This document shows, one piece after another, positions 1-5,458 of a stretch of 18,211 nucleotides of DNA. The stretch is taken from assembly GCA_026985615.1 (NCBI GenBank), contig JALSQD010000014.1, positions 1 to 18,211 on the forward strand, read 5' to 3'. The notes beneath the pieces were generated by a model, which saw only the letters and a list, made by a program, of their open reading frames with translations, did no database searches and was not told where the DNA came from. The stretch comes from Thermaceae bacterium. Its GTDB lineage: Bacteria > Deinococcota > Deinococci > Deinococcales > Marinithermaceae. The position numbers and the translations under genes were made by a program. Within the stretch, counting starts at the first letter, position 1; each line of letters opens with the position of its first letter.

Positions 1-412
1 CCGCCACGGTGTTGAGCGTCTTTTTGGCAGTGATGGCGTCCGCGCCCACGGCCTCGCCCACCTCGCGGGCTAGGGGCTCGAGGGCCAGCGACACCAGCCC
101 CACCCCAGCACGCTCTCTCAACCGCGTGTGCATGCGCACGATCGCTGGGAGCGGCGGCACCCCCTCCTGGCGGGAGAGCCCGTTGCGCACACAGGCGAAC
201 CGCTCGGTGTAGGGCGCCAGTCACACCCCTTAACCCCACGGAGGTCGAGCCACACCTCCTCACCCAAGCGCACCGTCTTGTTTTGGCAGCGGGCGGTAGC
301 CTGGTCCATGCGGGCCGCACGCCGGAGATCGCGGCGCAACCGCGCCTGGCCGCCTACGCTTCCAACTCCAGCGGAGAGGCGGCGTGAGCGCTCGAAGCAA
401 CGAGACCCGCAA
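1..412 (-). other. Possible broken coding remnant at the window edge; no intact gene seen
   Basis: This 412-base stretch lies downstream of folE and holds no ORF I can recognise. On the minus strand, roughly 340 down to 230 reads as a plausible protein fragment (ATARCQNKTVRLGEEVWLDL), and roughly 226 down to 1 reads as another in a different frame (PLAREVGEAVGADAITAKKT). A TGA closes the second frame just upstream of that fragment, at about 228-230. The pattern fits a gene broken by a frameshift whose 3' part continues out of the window, but chance open frames are common at this GC content. I cannot assign a family. I saw no tRNA, repeat array or clear terminator here. Confidence 0.25.
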
Positions 413-1018
413 TCAGCGAATCAAAGACAGGAACTCTTCACGCGTCCTAATGTCTTCCTTGAACACGCCGCGCATCGCCGAGGTGACGGTGGTGGACTGC
501 TGTTTCTCCACCCCGCGCATCATCATGCACAAGTGGGTACCCTCGATGACCACGCCCACGCCTTGAGGCTCGAGCACCTCCACGATCGCGTCGGCGATCT
601 GGGTGGCCAGCCGCTCCTGCAGCTGCAGTCGGCGGGAAAACATCTCGGCAATGCGGGCGAACTTGGACAACCCCAGGATCTTACCGTTCGGGATGTAGCC
701 GATATGCACCTGGCCGAAGAAAGGCAGCAGGTGGTGCTCACACATCGAGTAGAACTCGATGCCCTTCACCACCACCATCTCCGAGCCCTCGGCTTCGAAG
801 ACCGCATCGTTGATTACTTCTTCGAGGCTCTGCTGATAGCCCCGGGTCAGAAAGGCCCAGGCCCGGGCCACGCGCCCCGGGGTGTCGATGAGCCCCTCGC
901 GCTCCGGGTCCTCGCCGATGAGCTCGAGCCACGCCCGCGCCTTGCGCGCCATGGCGTCGAGATCGTAGCCGGTTTCGAAGGTCATGCCGGTATCTTCCAG
1001 TTCCACGCGCTTCTTCAT
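413..1018 (-). CDS. folE: GTP cyclohydrolase I (FolE type)
   Basis: The enzyme converts GTP to 7,8-dihydroneopterin triphosphate, the first step of folate and other pterin synthesis, in the cytoplasm. The 201-residue protein has the usual family length. Visible signatures are DTPGRVARAW (45-54), the zinc and active-site motif CEHHLLPF (Cys93, His96) and the third zinc ligand Cys164 in HLCMMMRGVEKQ; the C-terminal SAMRGVF motif is also present. The ATG at 1018 follows an AGGGAG ribosome-binding site. The gene starts 9 bases after the stop of the upstream SDR gene, so it is very likely the last gene of the operon that begins with the ddrO-like repressor. Its link to the Nudix and SDR genes suggests a shared pterin route, which is an inference. 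Confidence 0.97.
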   Translation of the reverse strand: MKKRVELEDTGMTFETGYDLDAMARKARAWLELIGEDPEREGLIDTPGRVARAWAFLTRGYQQSLEEVINDAVFEAEGSEMVVVKGIEFYSMCEHHLLPFFGQVHIGYIPNGKILGLSKFARIAEMFSRRLQLQERLATQIADAIVEVLEPQGVGVVIEGTHLCMMMRGVEKQQSTTVTSAMRGVFKEDIRTREEFLSLIR

Positions 1019-1027
1019 GGTGGCTCC

Positions 1028-1741
1028 CTAAACGTTCCAGCCTCCCGCGACCTCAAGCACCTGCCCGGTCACGTAGTCGGTCGCCGGACTGACGAAGTAC
1101 CCCACCGCTTCCACCAACTCATCCAGGCGGGCGACCCGCCCCATGGGAATCTCCCTGACCGGCTGGGTCACCGAGTTCTCGGCCACGCCGGGGGCCACCA
1201 CGTTGACGGTAACCCCGTGGGGCGCGAGCCGTGCGGCGAGCGCCTTGGCGTAGAGCACCACGCCGGTCTTGGCGATGAAATAGGGCGCGATCTGCGGCTT
1301 GGCCGCCAGCTGCCCCGCGCCCGCGTAGCCCAGAAAGAGAACCCGCCCCCAGCCCTCCGCGAGCAGGTACGGCAGCGCCGCCTGGGTCACGAAAAAGGCG
1401 GTGTCGAGGTTTGAGGCGAGCACCGCCCGCCACTCCTCCGGCTCCACCTCCTCGATGGGCTTGAAGAGGTAGTCGCCCACGTTGTTGACGACCACCGCCA
1501 GCCCGCCCAGCCCGCGCGCAGTGGCCTCCACCGCCTTCCGCGCCTGCGCGGGGTCGGTGAGGTCGGCCTGCACCATCACCGCACGGCGACCGATTCGGCG
1601 CACCGTCGCGGCGACCTCGCGGGCCTCCGCGCGGCTCGAGCGGTAGTGCACCGCCACGTCGAAACCGCGCTCGGCCAGGCCCAGCGCCACCGCCCGGCCA
1701 ATGCCTCGCGCCGCCCCGGTCACCAGCGCCGCCCTAGCCAC
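1028..1741 (-). CDS. Short-chain dehydrogenase/reductase, possible pterin reductase
   Basis: A 237-residue classical-length SDR. The Rossmann motif TGAARGIG (8-15), the NNVG motif (86-89) and the catalytic Tyr154-x3-Lys158 pair (APYFIAK) are all visible, as is PGVAENSVT near the substrate loop. The usual catalytic serine about 13 residues before the tyrosine is not evident: the segment reads LFLGYAGAGQ. Pteridine reductases of the PTR1/FolM type also replace this serine. With folE immediately downstream, reduction of a dihydropterin is a reasonable guess, but FabG-like or other NAD(P)H reductase roles remain possible. Translation starts at GTG 1741, 5 nt after a GGAGGTAAAG-type ribosome-binding site, and overlaps the end of the Nudix gene by 8 nt, so the two are probably translationally coupled. 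Confidence 0.88.
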   Translation of the reverse strand: MARAALVTGAARGIGRAVALGLAERGFDVAVHYRSSRAEAREVAATVRRIGRRAVMVQADLTDPAQARKAVEATARGLGGLAVVVNNVGDYLFKPIEEVEPEEWRAVLASNLDTAFFVTQAALPYLLAEGWGRVLFLGYAGAGQLAAKPQIAPYFIAKTGVVLYAKALAARLAPHGVTVNVVAPGVAENSVTQPVREIPMGRVARLDELVEAVGYFVSPATDYVTGQVLEVAGGWNV

Positions 1742-2147
1742 CCTTTACCTCCAGATAGCGCTCCACCAGCGGCGTGGTGTGTACGTTGAGCGGATAGTCC
1801 AGCGCCTCACGCGGCGGCACCCAGGCCCACTCGACGATTTCCTCGCTGGGAACGACTTCCTCGGTCGGGCTCTCAGCGAAGTAGTTGAACATCAAGAAGT
1901 GCATGGGTTCGTGGAAATCGGGCGGAAAGACCGCCTCCTGGAAGAGCGCCCACTCCACGTGCTCGAGCGCGAGCCCCACCTCCTCGTGAAACTCGCGCAA
2001 CAGCGCGTCCACGAGCCGCTCCCCCCACTCCACCTTGCCCCCGGGGACGCCCCAGCGCCCCCGCCACTTAGTCGTGCGCACCACCAGCACGCGCCCGCTG
2101 GGGCCGCGCACGAGCGCACCTACCGTGGGGATCGGGTGGCGTGCCAT
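1734..2147 (-). CDS. Nudix hydrolase
   Basis: A 137-residue single-domain Nudix protein. The Nudix box GX5EX7REUXEEXGU is complete: Gly37, Glu43, Arg51-Glu52, Glu55-Glu56 and Gly58. These proteins hydrolyse a nucleoside diphosphate linked to another group, using Mg2+ bound by the box glutamates. The substrate cannot be read from the sequence. Since folE is two genes downstream, dihydroneopterin triphosphate pyrophosphohydrolase (the NudB role) is a fair hypothesis; removal of damaged nucleotides is another, given the DNA-damage regulators at the head of the operon. The ATG at 2147 overlaps the previous gene by 28 nt and has no strong ribosome-binding site, so its translation probably depends on the upstream gene. 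Confidence 0.9.
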   Translation of the reverse strand: MARHPIPTVGALVRGPSGRVLVVRTTKWRGRWGVPGGKVEWGERLVDALLREFHEEVGLALEHVEWALFQEAVFPPDFHEPMHFLMFNYFAESPTEEVVPSEEIVEWAWVPPREALDYPLNVHTTPLVERYLEVKGG

Positions 2148-2866
2148 ATGCGAACAGTGTAGACCACCAGGACGTAAAAGAAGGTGATTTCCTGAAAGCG
2201 CAAAAAGGCCTCGGGCCTTCCCAGCAACGCGTAGACGGCCAGAACGGTGAGCTGAGTGCCGCGCCCCAGGTTGGCCAGCACCGAGAGCACCGCCTCGGGC
2301 GGCGGGCCCAGGCCGCGCTCGACGCGGCGCACCAGCCGGTCCTGCCAGCCGAAGACGAGGCGGTAGACCGCCGCCAGCCAGGCCTCCGACCCCGGCCGCG
2401 GCGCGGGCTCGGCCGCCGACGCGCGTCCGGCCGCGAGCTCGCCCAGGTTGAAGTCGAGTGAGAGGACCGCGGTCATTACGGCGAAGGCAAAAACCGCCGC
2501 CAGCGCATCTCCGCTCCGCAGGTAAAGGGCATAAAAGAGCGCGGCATGCACCACCAGGTCCACCTCGCTGTCGAGGTAGCGACCCAGCAGGCTCACCTGC
2601 CCTCGAGCCCGAGCTAGCTGGCCGTCGGCGTTGTCGAGCACGATCACGGTCAGTAAAAGCGCCGCCGCCAGCGCGTCGGCGCCACGGGCGAGCAGCACCA
2701 CGGCAGCAAGCCCCAGCACCCCGTGCAGGAGCACCAGCGCCTCGGGCCGCAGCGGCAGCGGTCGCAGCAGCCGCACCAGCAGGTGAGCCAGCGGCCGCCA
2801 GAGCGCGCGGTTGAGGAACTCCTCGACCGGCCGGGGCTTGATCTCGGGCCCCGCCTCAGCCACCAC
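2120..2866 (-). CDS. CDP-alcohol phosphatidyltransferase family membrane protein
   Basis: This 248-residue protein should transfer a phosphatidyl group from a CDP-linked lipid, or use a related CDP-alcohol, in the cytoplasmic membrane. The family signature D-x2-D-G-x2-A-R-x8-G-x3-D-x3-D is exact between Asp78 and Asp103 (DNADGQLAR ... GRYLDSEVD). Several hydrophobic segments flank it, at about 41-60, 64-78, 104-117, 120-137 and 205-217, with a last one near 226-240. I chose GTG 2866 because GGAGG lies 6 nt upstream; GTG 2863 directly after it is equally possible. The frame stays open further upstream, but that part overlaps the peptidase gene and looks like a shadow. The start overlaps the peptidase stop by 11 nt. 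The acceptor alcohol (glycerol phosphate, inositol phosphate or other) is unknown. Confidence 0.88.
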   Translation of the reverse strand: MVAEAGPEIKPRPVEEFLNRALWRPLAHLLVRLLRPLPLRPEALVLLHGVLGLAAVVLLARGADALAAALLLTVIVLDNADGQLARARGQVSLLGRYLDSEVDLVVHAALFYALYLRSGDALAAVFAFAVMTAVLSLDFNLGELAAGRASAAEPAPRPGSEAWLAAVYRLVFGWQDRLVRRVERGLGPPPEAVLSVLANLGRGTQLTVLAVYALLGRPEAFLRFQEITFFYVLVVYTVRIWHATRSPR

Positions 2867-3596
2867 CCTCCACCTCCGGCGCCAGCAGGTAGACCCGCCC
2901 CGCCCGCGCGCGCGCCCAGGCCGAAGGAGCGTGCGCACCCGATGGCAGGCGCAGGGGACCCCGGTGGGGCAGGCCGCTGGCGCGCACCTGGGCCAGCAGG
3001 TGGTCGTCTGGCAGCACGCTGCCGCGCGCCGGCGCGCCGGGGCCGTGGCCGTGGTAGAGCACGAGCGGCCGCCCACCCCAGACCGCCGCGAGCGCGCGGG
3101 GCCCGAGCGCGCCCGCGAGGGCGATACCCGCCACGGCCTCGCTCACCCCGTGGCGTTCGGCCAGCTCCCAGATGAGGCGCGGGTTGGGCCCCGCCTCCAC
3201 CAGCGCGCGCCGCACCGCGCTCGCGGGCAGGAGCATCTCCGCCGCGCCCAGGTTGCACAGGCGTTCGAGCGCCCGCTCGAGCGCCGCTCCCTCGTAGGCC
3301 TCGTGCAGGTCGGAAAGCAGCTCGCCGTCCTGTTCGATGAGGTGGTGCATCACCTCGTGGGCCAGGGTGAAGCGGCGGCGCGCCGCCGCCTGGTCCGCGG
3401 CCACGACCACGGTGCGGCTGCGTCGCTCCAAGAGCCCGTCGCGCCCCGCCAGCGCGGCGGCGCGCCAGCGGTAGCCGATGCCGCCGACGAGCCGGTCCGG
3501 GGTGAGGGGAGCGTGCGCATGGCGGTAGGCAGCGGCCAGCTCGCGCACCCGCTCCTCGAGCGAGGCACGCAGCCTCCAGCGCTCGGCCGCCGTCAT
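2856..3596 (-). CDS. irrE: IrrE/ImmA-type zinc metallopeptidase
   Basis: A 246-residue COG2856/DUF955-type peptidase. The gluzincin motif HEVMHH gives His80, Glu81 and His84, and the motif CNLGAAEMLLP supplies the likely third zinc ligand Glu120. A helical region around 128-165 resembles the HTH segment that follows the peptidase domain in IrrE, and about 80 residues remain, which could be a shortened C-terminal sensor domain. In Deinococcus, IrrE (PprI) cleaves the repressor DdrO after radiation or desiccation; in Bacillus mobile elements ImmA cleaves ImmR. Here the gene follows the DdrO-like repressor with a 1-nt gap (TGAGATG), the arrangement of a protease-repressor pair. The ATG at 3596 fits this spacing. 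The irrE symbol is by analogy; the peptidase family is secure, orthology is likely but unproven. Confidence 0.85.
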   Translation of the reverse strand: MTAAERWRLRASLEERVRELAAAYRHAHAPLTPDRLVGGIGYRWRAAALAGRDGLLERRSRTVVVAADQAAARRRFTLAHEVMHHLIEQDGELLSDLHEAYEGAALERALERLCNLGAAEMLLPASAVRRALVEAGPNPRLIWELAERHGVSEAVAGIALAGALGPRALAAVWGGRPLVLYHGHGPGAPARGSVLPDDHLLAQVRASGLPHRGPLRLPSGAHAPSAWARARAGRVYLLAPEVEGGG

Positions 3597-3597
3597 C

Positions 3598-3990
3598 TCA
3601 GCCCTCGAGCACGCGCCGGAGATGCAGGTAGATCTCGTACCAGTCCCGCTTGTTCTCGGGCCGCTTGCCACGCAACTCGATGCGGGCCAGCGTCTCCACC
3701 CAGTCCGACGTGATCTCCGCGCCCAGCACCGGGTCTTCCAGAAGCTCCGCCAGCCCGCGCGGCAGCGCGGCCGGGGTGCGCTCACCGTAGAAATCGACCG
3801 GGGCCATGAGGTCGTGTACGGTCATGCCGTAAGCCTCGGCCAGGGTGCGCAGCGTCTCCAGGCTGGGGTTCGTGCGGTCGCGCTCGAGGTCGGAGAGGTA
3901 GGGGATCGAGAGCCCCGTCGCCTCGGCGACGTCTTTTAGCCGCCAATCCCGCTCTTTGCGCAGCTCGCGAAAGCGTTCCGCCAGAGTCAT
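3598..3990 (-). CDS. ddrO: DdrO-like XRE-family transcriptional repressor
   Basis: A 130-residue protein with an N-terminal XRE helix-turn-helix (about 5-62; LKDVAEATGLSIPYLSDLE, TNPSLETL). Its C-terminal domain reads very like the Deinococcus DdrO I remember (ALPRGL, DPVLG, DWVETLARIELRGKRP, KRDWYEIYLHL). DdrO represses DNA-damage genes by binding the RDRM palindrome until IrrE cuts it. Cleavage was described between Leu106 and Arg107; here residues 106-107 are also Leu-Arg, within IELRGKRP. The ATG at 3990 follows AAGGAGG. Being first in the operon with the IrrE-like peptidase strongly supports the call. Plausible promoters lie at 4008-4037 and around 4060-4065, and an RDRM-like site is 87 bp upstream of the start, so autoregulation is possible. 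Orthology rests on remembered sequence, not on an alignment. Confidence 0.88.
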   Translation of the reverse strand: MTLAERFRELRKERDWRLKDVAEATGLSIPYLSDLERDRTNPSLETLRTLAEAYGMTVHDLMAPVDFYGERTPAALPRGLAELLEDPVLGAEITSDWVETLARIELRGKRPENKRDWYEIYLHLRRVLEG

Positions 3991-4007
3991 GGCACCTCCT
4001 TAGGGTA

Positions 4008-4037
4008 AGGTTACCTTCTGGAAAGTGCTACGGTCAA
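4008..4037 (-). promoter_or_regulatory. Probable promoter of the ddrO-irrE-...-folE operon
   Basis: On the minus strand a -35 TTGACC (4037-4032) and a -10 TAACCT (4013-4008) are separated by 18 bp. Transcription would start near 4001 and give a leader of only about 11 nt that already contains AAGGAGG. A second candidate uses a perfect -35 TTGACA (4065-4060) with a weak -10 near 4043-4038. An 11-bp near-palindrome, AAGGTTACCTT (4007-4017), overlaps the first -10. Confidence 0.5.
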
Positions 4038-4058
4038 GACGTAAAGAACCGCTCTTAC

Positions 4059-4088
4059 TTGTCAATCAACATAGCGTTATGTTACCAT
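4059..4088 (+). promoter_or_regulatory. Probable promoter of the small gene at 4112
   Basis: TTGTCA (4059-4064) and TACCAT (4083-4088) are spaced by 18 bp and lie just before the AGGAGG site (4098-4103) of the gene at 4112. The -10 element lies inside the RDRM-like palindrome, so a bound repressor would block it. The -35 shares bases with a minus-strand TTGACA, which makes the two promoter directions mutually dependent. Confidence 0.45.
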
Positions 4089-4093
4089 CATAA
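4077..4093. promoter_or_regulatory. RDRM-like operator (putative DdrO site)
   Basis: The sequence TTATGTTACCATCATAA is a 17-bp palindrome with perfect TTATG/CATAA half-sites and a 7-bp centre. One further matching pair outside gives GTTATG-N7-CATAAC (4076-4094). The Deinococcus radiation/desiccation response motif has the same half-sites and spacing, as I remember it (TTATG-TCATTGA-CATAA). It sits between the ddrO-like gene and a divergent small gene, over the -10 of the latter. The match is seen directly; binding by this DdrO is inferred. Confidence 0.75.
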
Positions 4094-4111
4094 CAACAGG
4101 AGGTTTGTGGC

Positions 4112-4408
4112 ATGAAACAGATCCAGCGCCTCTTCCGCACCCCCGCCCGCGCCCTCGCCGCCGAGACCCTCAACCTGTTCATCGAGGTGGAGAACCGCGT
4201 CGGCATCCGCGGGCTCGACGCGCTCGAGCGCGAGCTCCGCGCCGCCCTCGCCCGCCTCGAACGGGCAGGGCATCCCGAGCGCCGCCGGCTCGAGGGCGCG
4301 CTCGCGGCCCTGGCGGTCTACCGCGCCGAGCGCCCGCGCGCGCGCAAGGCACGGCGCTGGCAGGCCGGCCGCCCTAGCCGGCGCGCGACCCCCGCCAGCG
4401 CGAGCTAG
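4112..4408 (+). CDS. Small basic helical protein of unknown function
   Basis: This ORF encodes 98 residues starting with MKQIQRLFRTPARALAAETL. The ATG is preceded by AGGAGG with 8-nt spacing, which favours this start over an upstream overlapping frame. The first 75 residues look like two or three amphipathic helices rich in Ala, Leu, Glu and Arg, and the last 25 are strongly basic (RARKARRW and following) and probably disordered. I recognise no family. The RDRM-like palindrome overlaps its promoter, so it may be a member of a DdrO damage regulon; this is inferred from position only. Its 3' end overlaps the convergent gamma-glutamylcyclotransferase gene by 35 nt, and a 9-bp hairpin follows 5 nt after the stop. 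Confidence 0.7.
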   Translation: MKQIQRLFRTPARALAAETLNLFIEVENRVGIRGLDALERELRAALARLERAGHPERRRLEGALAALAVYRAERPRARKARRWQAGRPSRRATPASAS

Positions 4409-4760
4409 GCCAGGGCACGCCGCCCCGGCGTGCCACCGCCGTGGCCGGCGCGAGGTAGGCCCAGGCCACCTCCGGCCCGTCCGGAGTCCACACCCGCACC
4501 GCGCGCCGGCGGTAGATCTCGCCTTCCTCGAAGGCGTCGAGGAACCTCAAGGCACGCGCCAGGTCGTAGAACTCGAAGAACGCCCCCTCCACCACCCCGC
4601 GCCCGGCCACGGCCGCAGGGTAGCCCTGTGGCAGCGCAAAGAGGCGAAAGTCCGCGAGCCTCGCGGGCCGCAGGCGCCGCAAGCCCGCCGCGCGCGCCAC
4701 GCCATGGTTGCGCTCGCCGGGCAGCAGGCTGCCGTAGACGAAGACGCCTTGTGGTTCCAT
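4374..4760 (-). CDS. Gamma-glutamylcyclotransferase / AIG2-like protein
   Basis: A 128-residue protein of the GGCT-like fold. The substrate-binding motif VYGSLLPG (8-15) near the N-terminus and the segment LDAFEEGEIYRR, with probable catalytic Glu78 and the following Tyr-Arg, match the family. Characterised members release 5-oxoproline from gamma-glutamyl compounds, but bacterial AIG2-like proteins are diverse and the substrate here is unknown. The ATG at 4760 shares one base with the stop of the nitroreductase-like gene (TGATG), so the two are translationally coupled. The C-terminal 25 residues (Ser/Arg/Gly-rich) go beyond the conserved core and overlap the convergent gene. Confidence 0.85.
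   Translation of the reverse strand: MEPQGVFVYGSLLPGERNHGVARAAGLRRLRPARLADFRLFALPQGYPAAVAGRGVVEGAFFEFYDLARALRFLDAFEEGEIYRRRAVRVWTPDGPEVAWAYLAPATAVARRGGVPWPSSRWRGSRAG
4414..4434. repeat. Perfect 9-bp stem hairpin between convergent genes
   Basis: GGCACGCCG (4414-4422) and CGGCGTGCC (4426-4434) pair perfectly around a 3-nt CCC loop. The hairpin starts 5 nt after the stop of the plus-strand small gene and lies inside the 3' end of the minus-strand gene. No T-tract follows on either strand, so it is not a canonical intrinsic terminator. It may act as a transcript-end or pausing structure, or be a chance product of high GC. Confidence 0.4.
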
Positions 4761-5458
4761 CAGCGACCGACGATGAGGACCGAGACCGGGTACTCTCCGT
4801 CAGGGAGTCCGAGAATGCGCGCCACCCGCTCGTCGTAGAAGAGCTCGGCCTCCCGGGCCGCGAGCCCCAGCGCCACCGCGGCGGTGAAGGCGGCGTGGGC
4901 CGCCTTACCCGCTTCCAGCAGCGCCTGGCGGTAGCCACGCGGGCCCAGGCGCGCCACGCTGCGCGCGGGGACGGCGGTGAGCACCAGGTAGACCCCCGCC
5001 CGGTCCGCACCCTCGGCCCCGCCCAAGGCCTCCTCCCAGGCCGCCCAATCGGGGCTCGGGGCGATCTGCTCCAGCTGATTGGCCTTGACCGCGTAGTGGT
5101 AGACGCCGTCGAAGGTGTCCTGTACGCGGCGGACCAGCAGGTAGGCCTCCACCGGGTAGGCGCCCGCCGCCGAGAGGTAGCCACGGCGGCCGTCACGGTC
5201 GGACAGCGGCAGCAGCATCTGGGCCAGGTCGGTGAGCTGCAGGGTGAGCTCGAGCTCGGGCGCCTGGGCTGCCAGCTGGGCCATCAGACGCCAGGTCTGC
5301 GGCCCCCCGCTCTTGCGCGCCTCGGGCAGGTCCACCGTCTCGAGCGGGCTGGCGTAGACCTTGGCCGTGGGCAGACGTTGCCCGTTCGTCGGCAGGGGCG
5401 ACCCCGGATCGAGGCGGGTATAAGCCAGAAAAGCGTGTCCGAAATCCTTCTTCTTCAT
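4760..5458 (-). CDS. SagB-type nitroreductase-like oxidoreductase
   Basis: A 232-residue protein with the features of the SagB/ThcOx branch of the nitroreductase fold: LSAAGAYPVEAYL (95-107), GVYHYAVKANQLEQI (118-132), VYLVLTAV (156-163), RGYRQALLEAG (174-184) and ILGLPDGEYPVSVLIVG near the end. Such proteins normally bind FMN as dimers; SagB members oxidise azolines in peptide maturation, but many stand-alone homologues have unknown roles. I see no clear N-terminal RRSxR flavin-phosphate motif, so cofactor binding is uncertain. No precursor peptide or cyclodehydratase gene is nearby, so I do not propose a peptide biosynthesis cluster. The ATG at 5458 overlaps the glgC stop by 4 nt (ATGA). 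Confidence 0.75.
   Translation of the reverse strand: MKKKDFGHAFLAYTRLDPGSPLPTNGQRLPTAKVYASPLETVDLPEARKSGGPQTWRLMAQLAAQAPELELTLQLTDLAQMLLPLSDRDGRRGYLSAAGAYPVEAYLLVRRVQDTFDGVYHYAVKANQLEQIAPSPDWAAWEEALGGAEGADRAGVYLVLTAVPARSVARLGPRGYRQALLEAGKAAHAAFTAAVALGLAAREAELFYDERVARILGLPDGEYPVSVLIVGR

Noticed and set aside
128..1414. 428-codon plus-strand frame opposite folE and the SDR gene
   Set aside because: It is antisense to two recognised genes, with a composition typical of shadow frames and no family motif.
2867..3076. 70-codon N-terminal extension of the CDP-alcohol phosphatidyltransferase frame
   Set aside because: It overlaps the peptidase gene in another frame and is Cys/Arg-rich shadow sequence; GTG 2866 with GGAGG is better supported.
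4007..4017. AAGGTTACCTT near-palindrome as a DdrO operator
   Set aside because: It overlaps the ddrO -10, but it is short and unlike the RDRM half-sites, so it is noted only as part of the promoter region.
4760..5458. RiPP (azole peptide) biosynthesis cluster around the SagB-like gene
   Set aside because: No cyclodehydratase, YcaO or precursor-like ORF is found nearby; the neighbours are glgC and a gamma-glutamylcyclotransferase.
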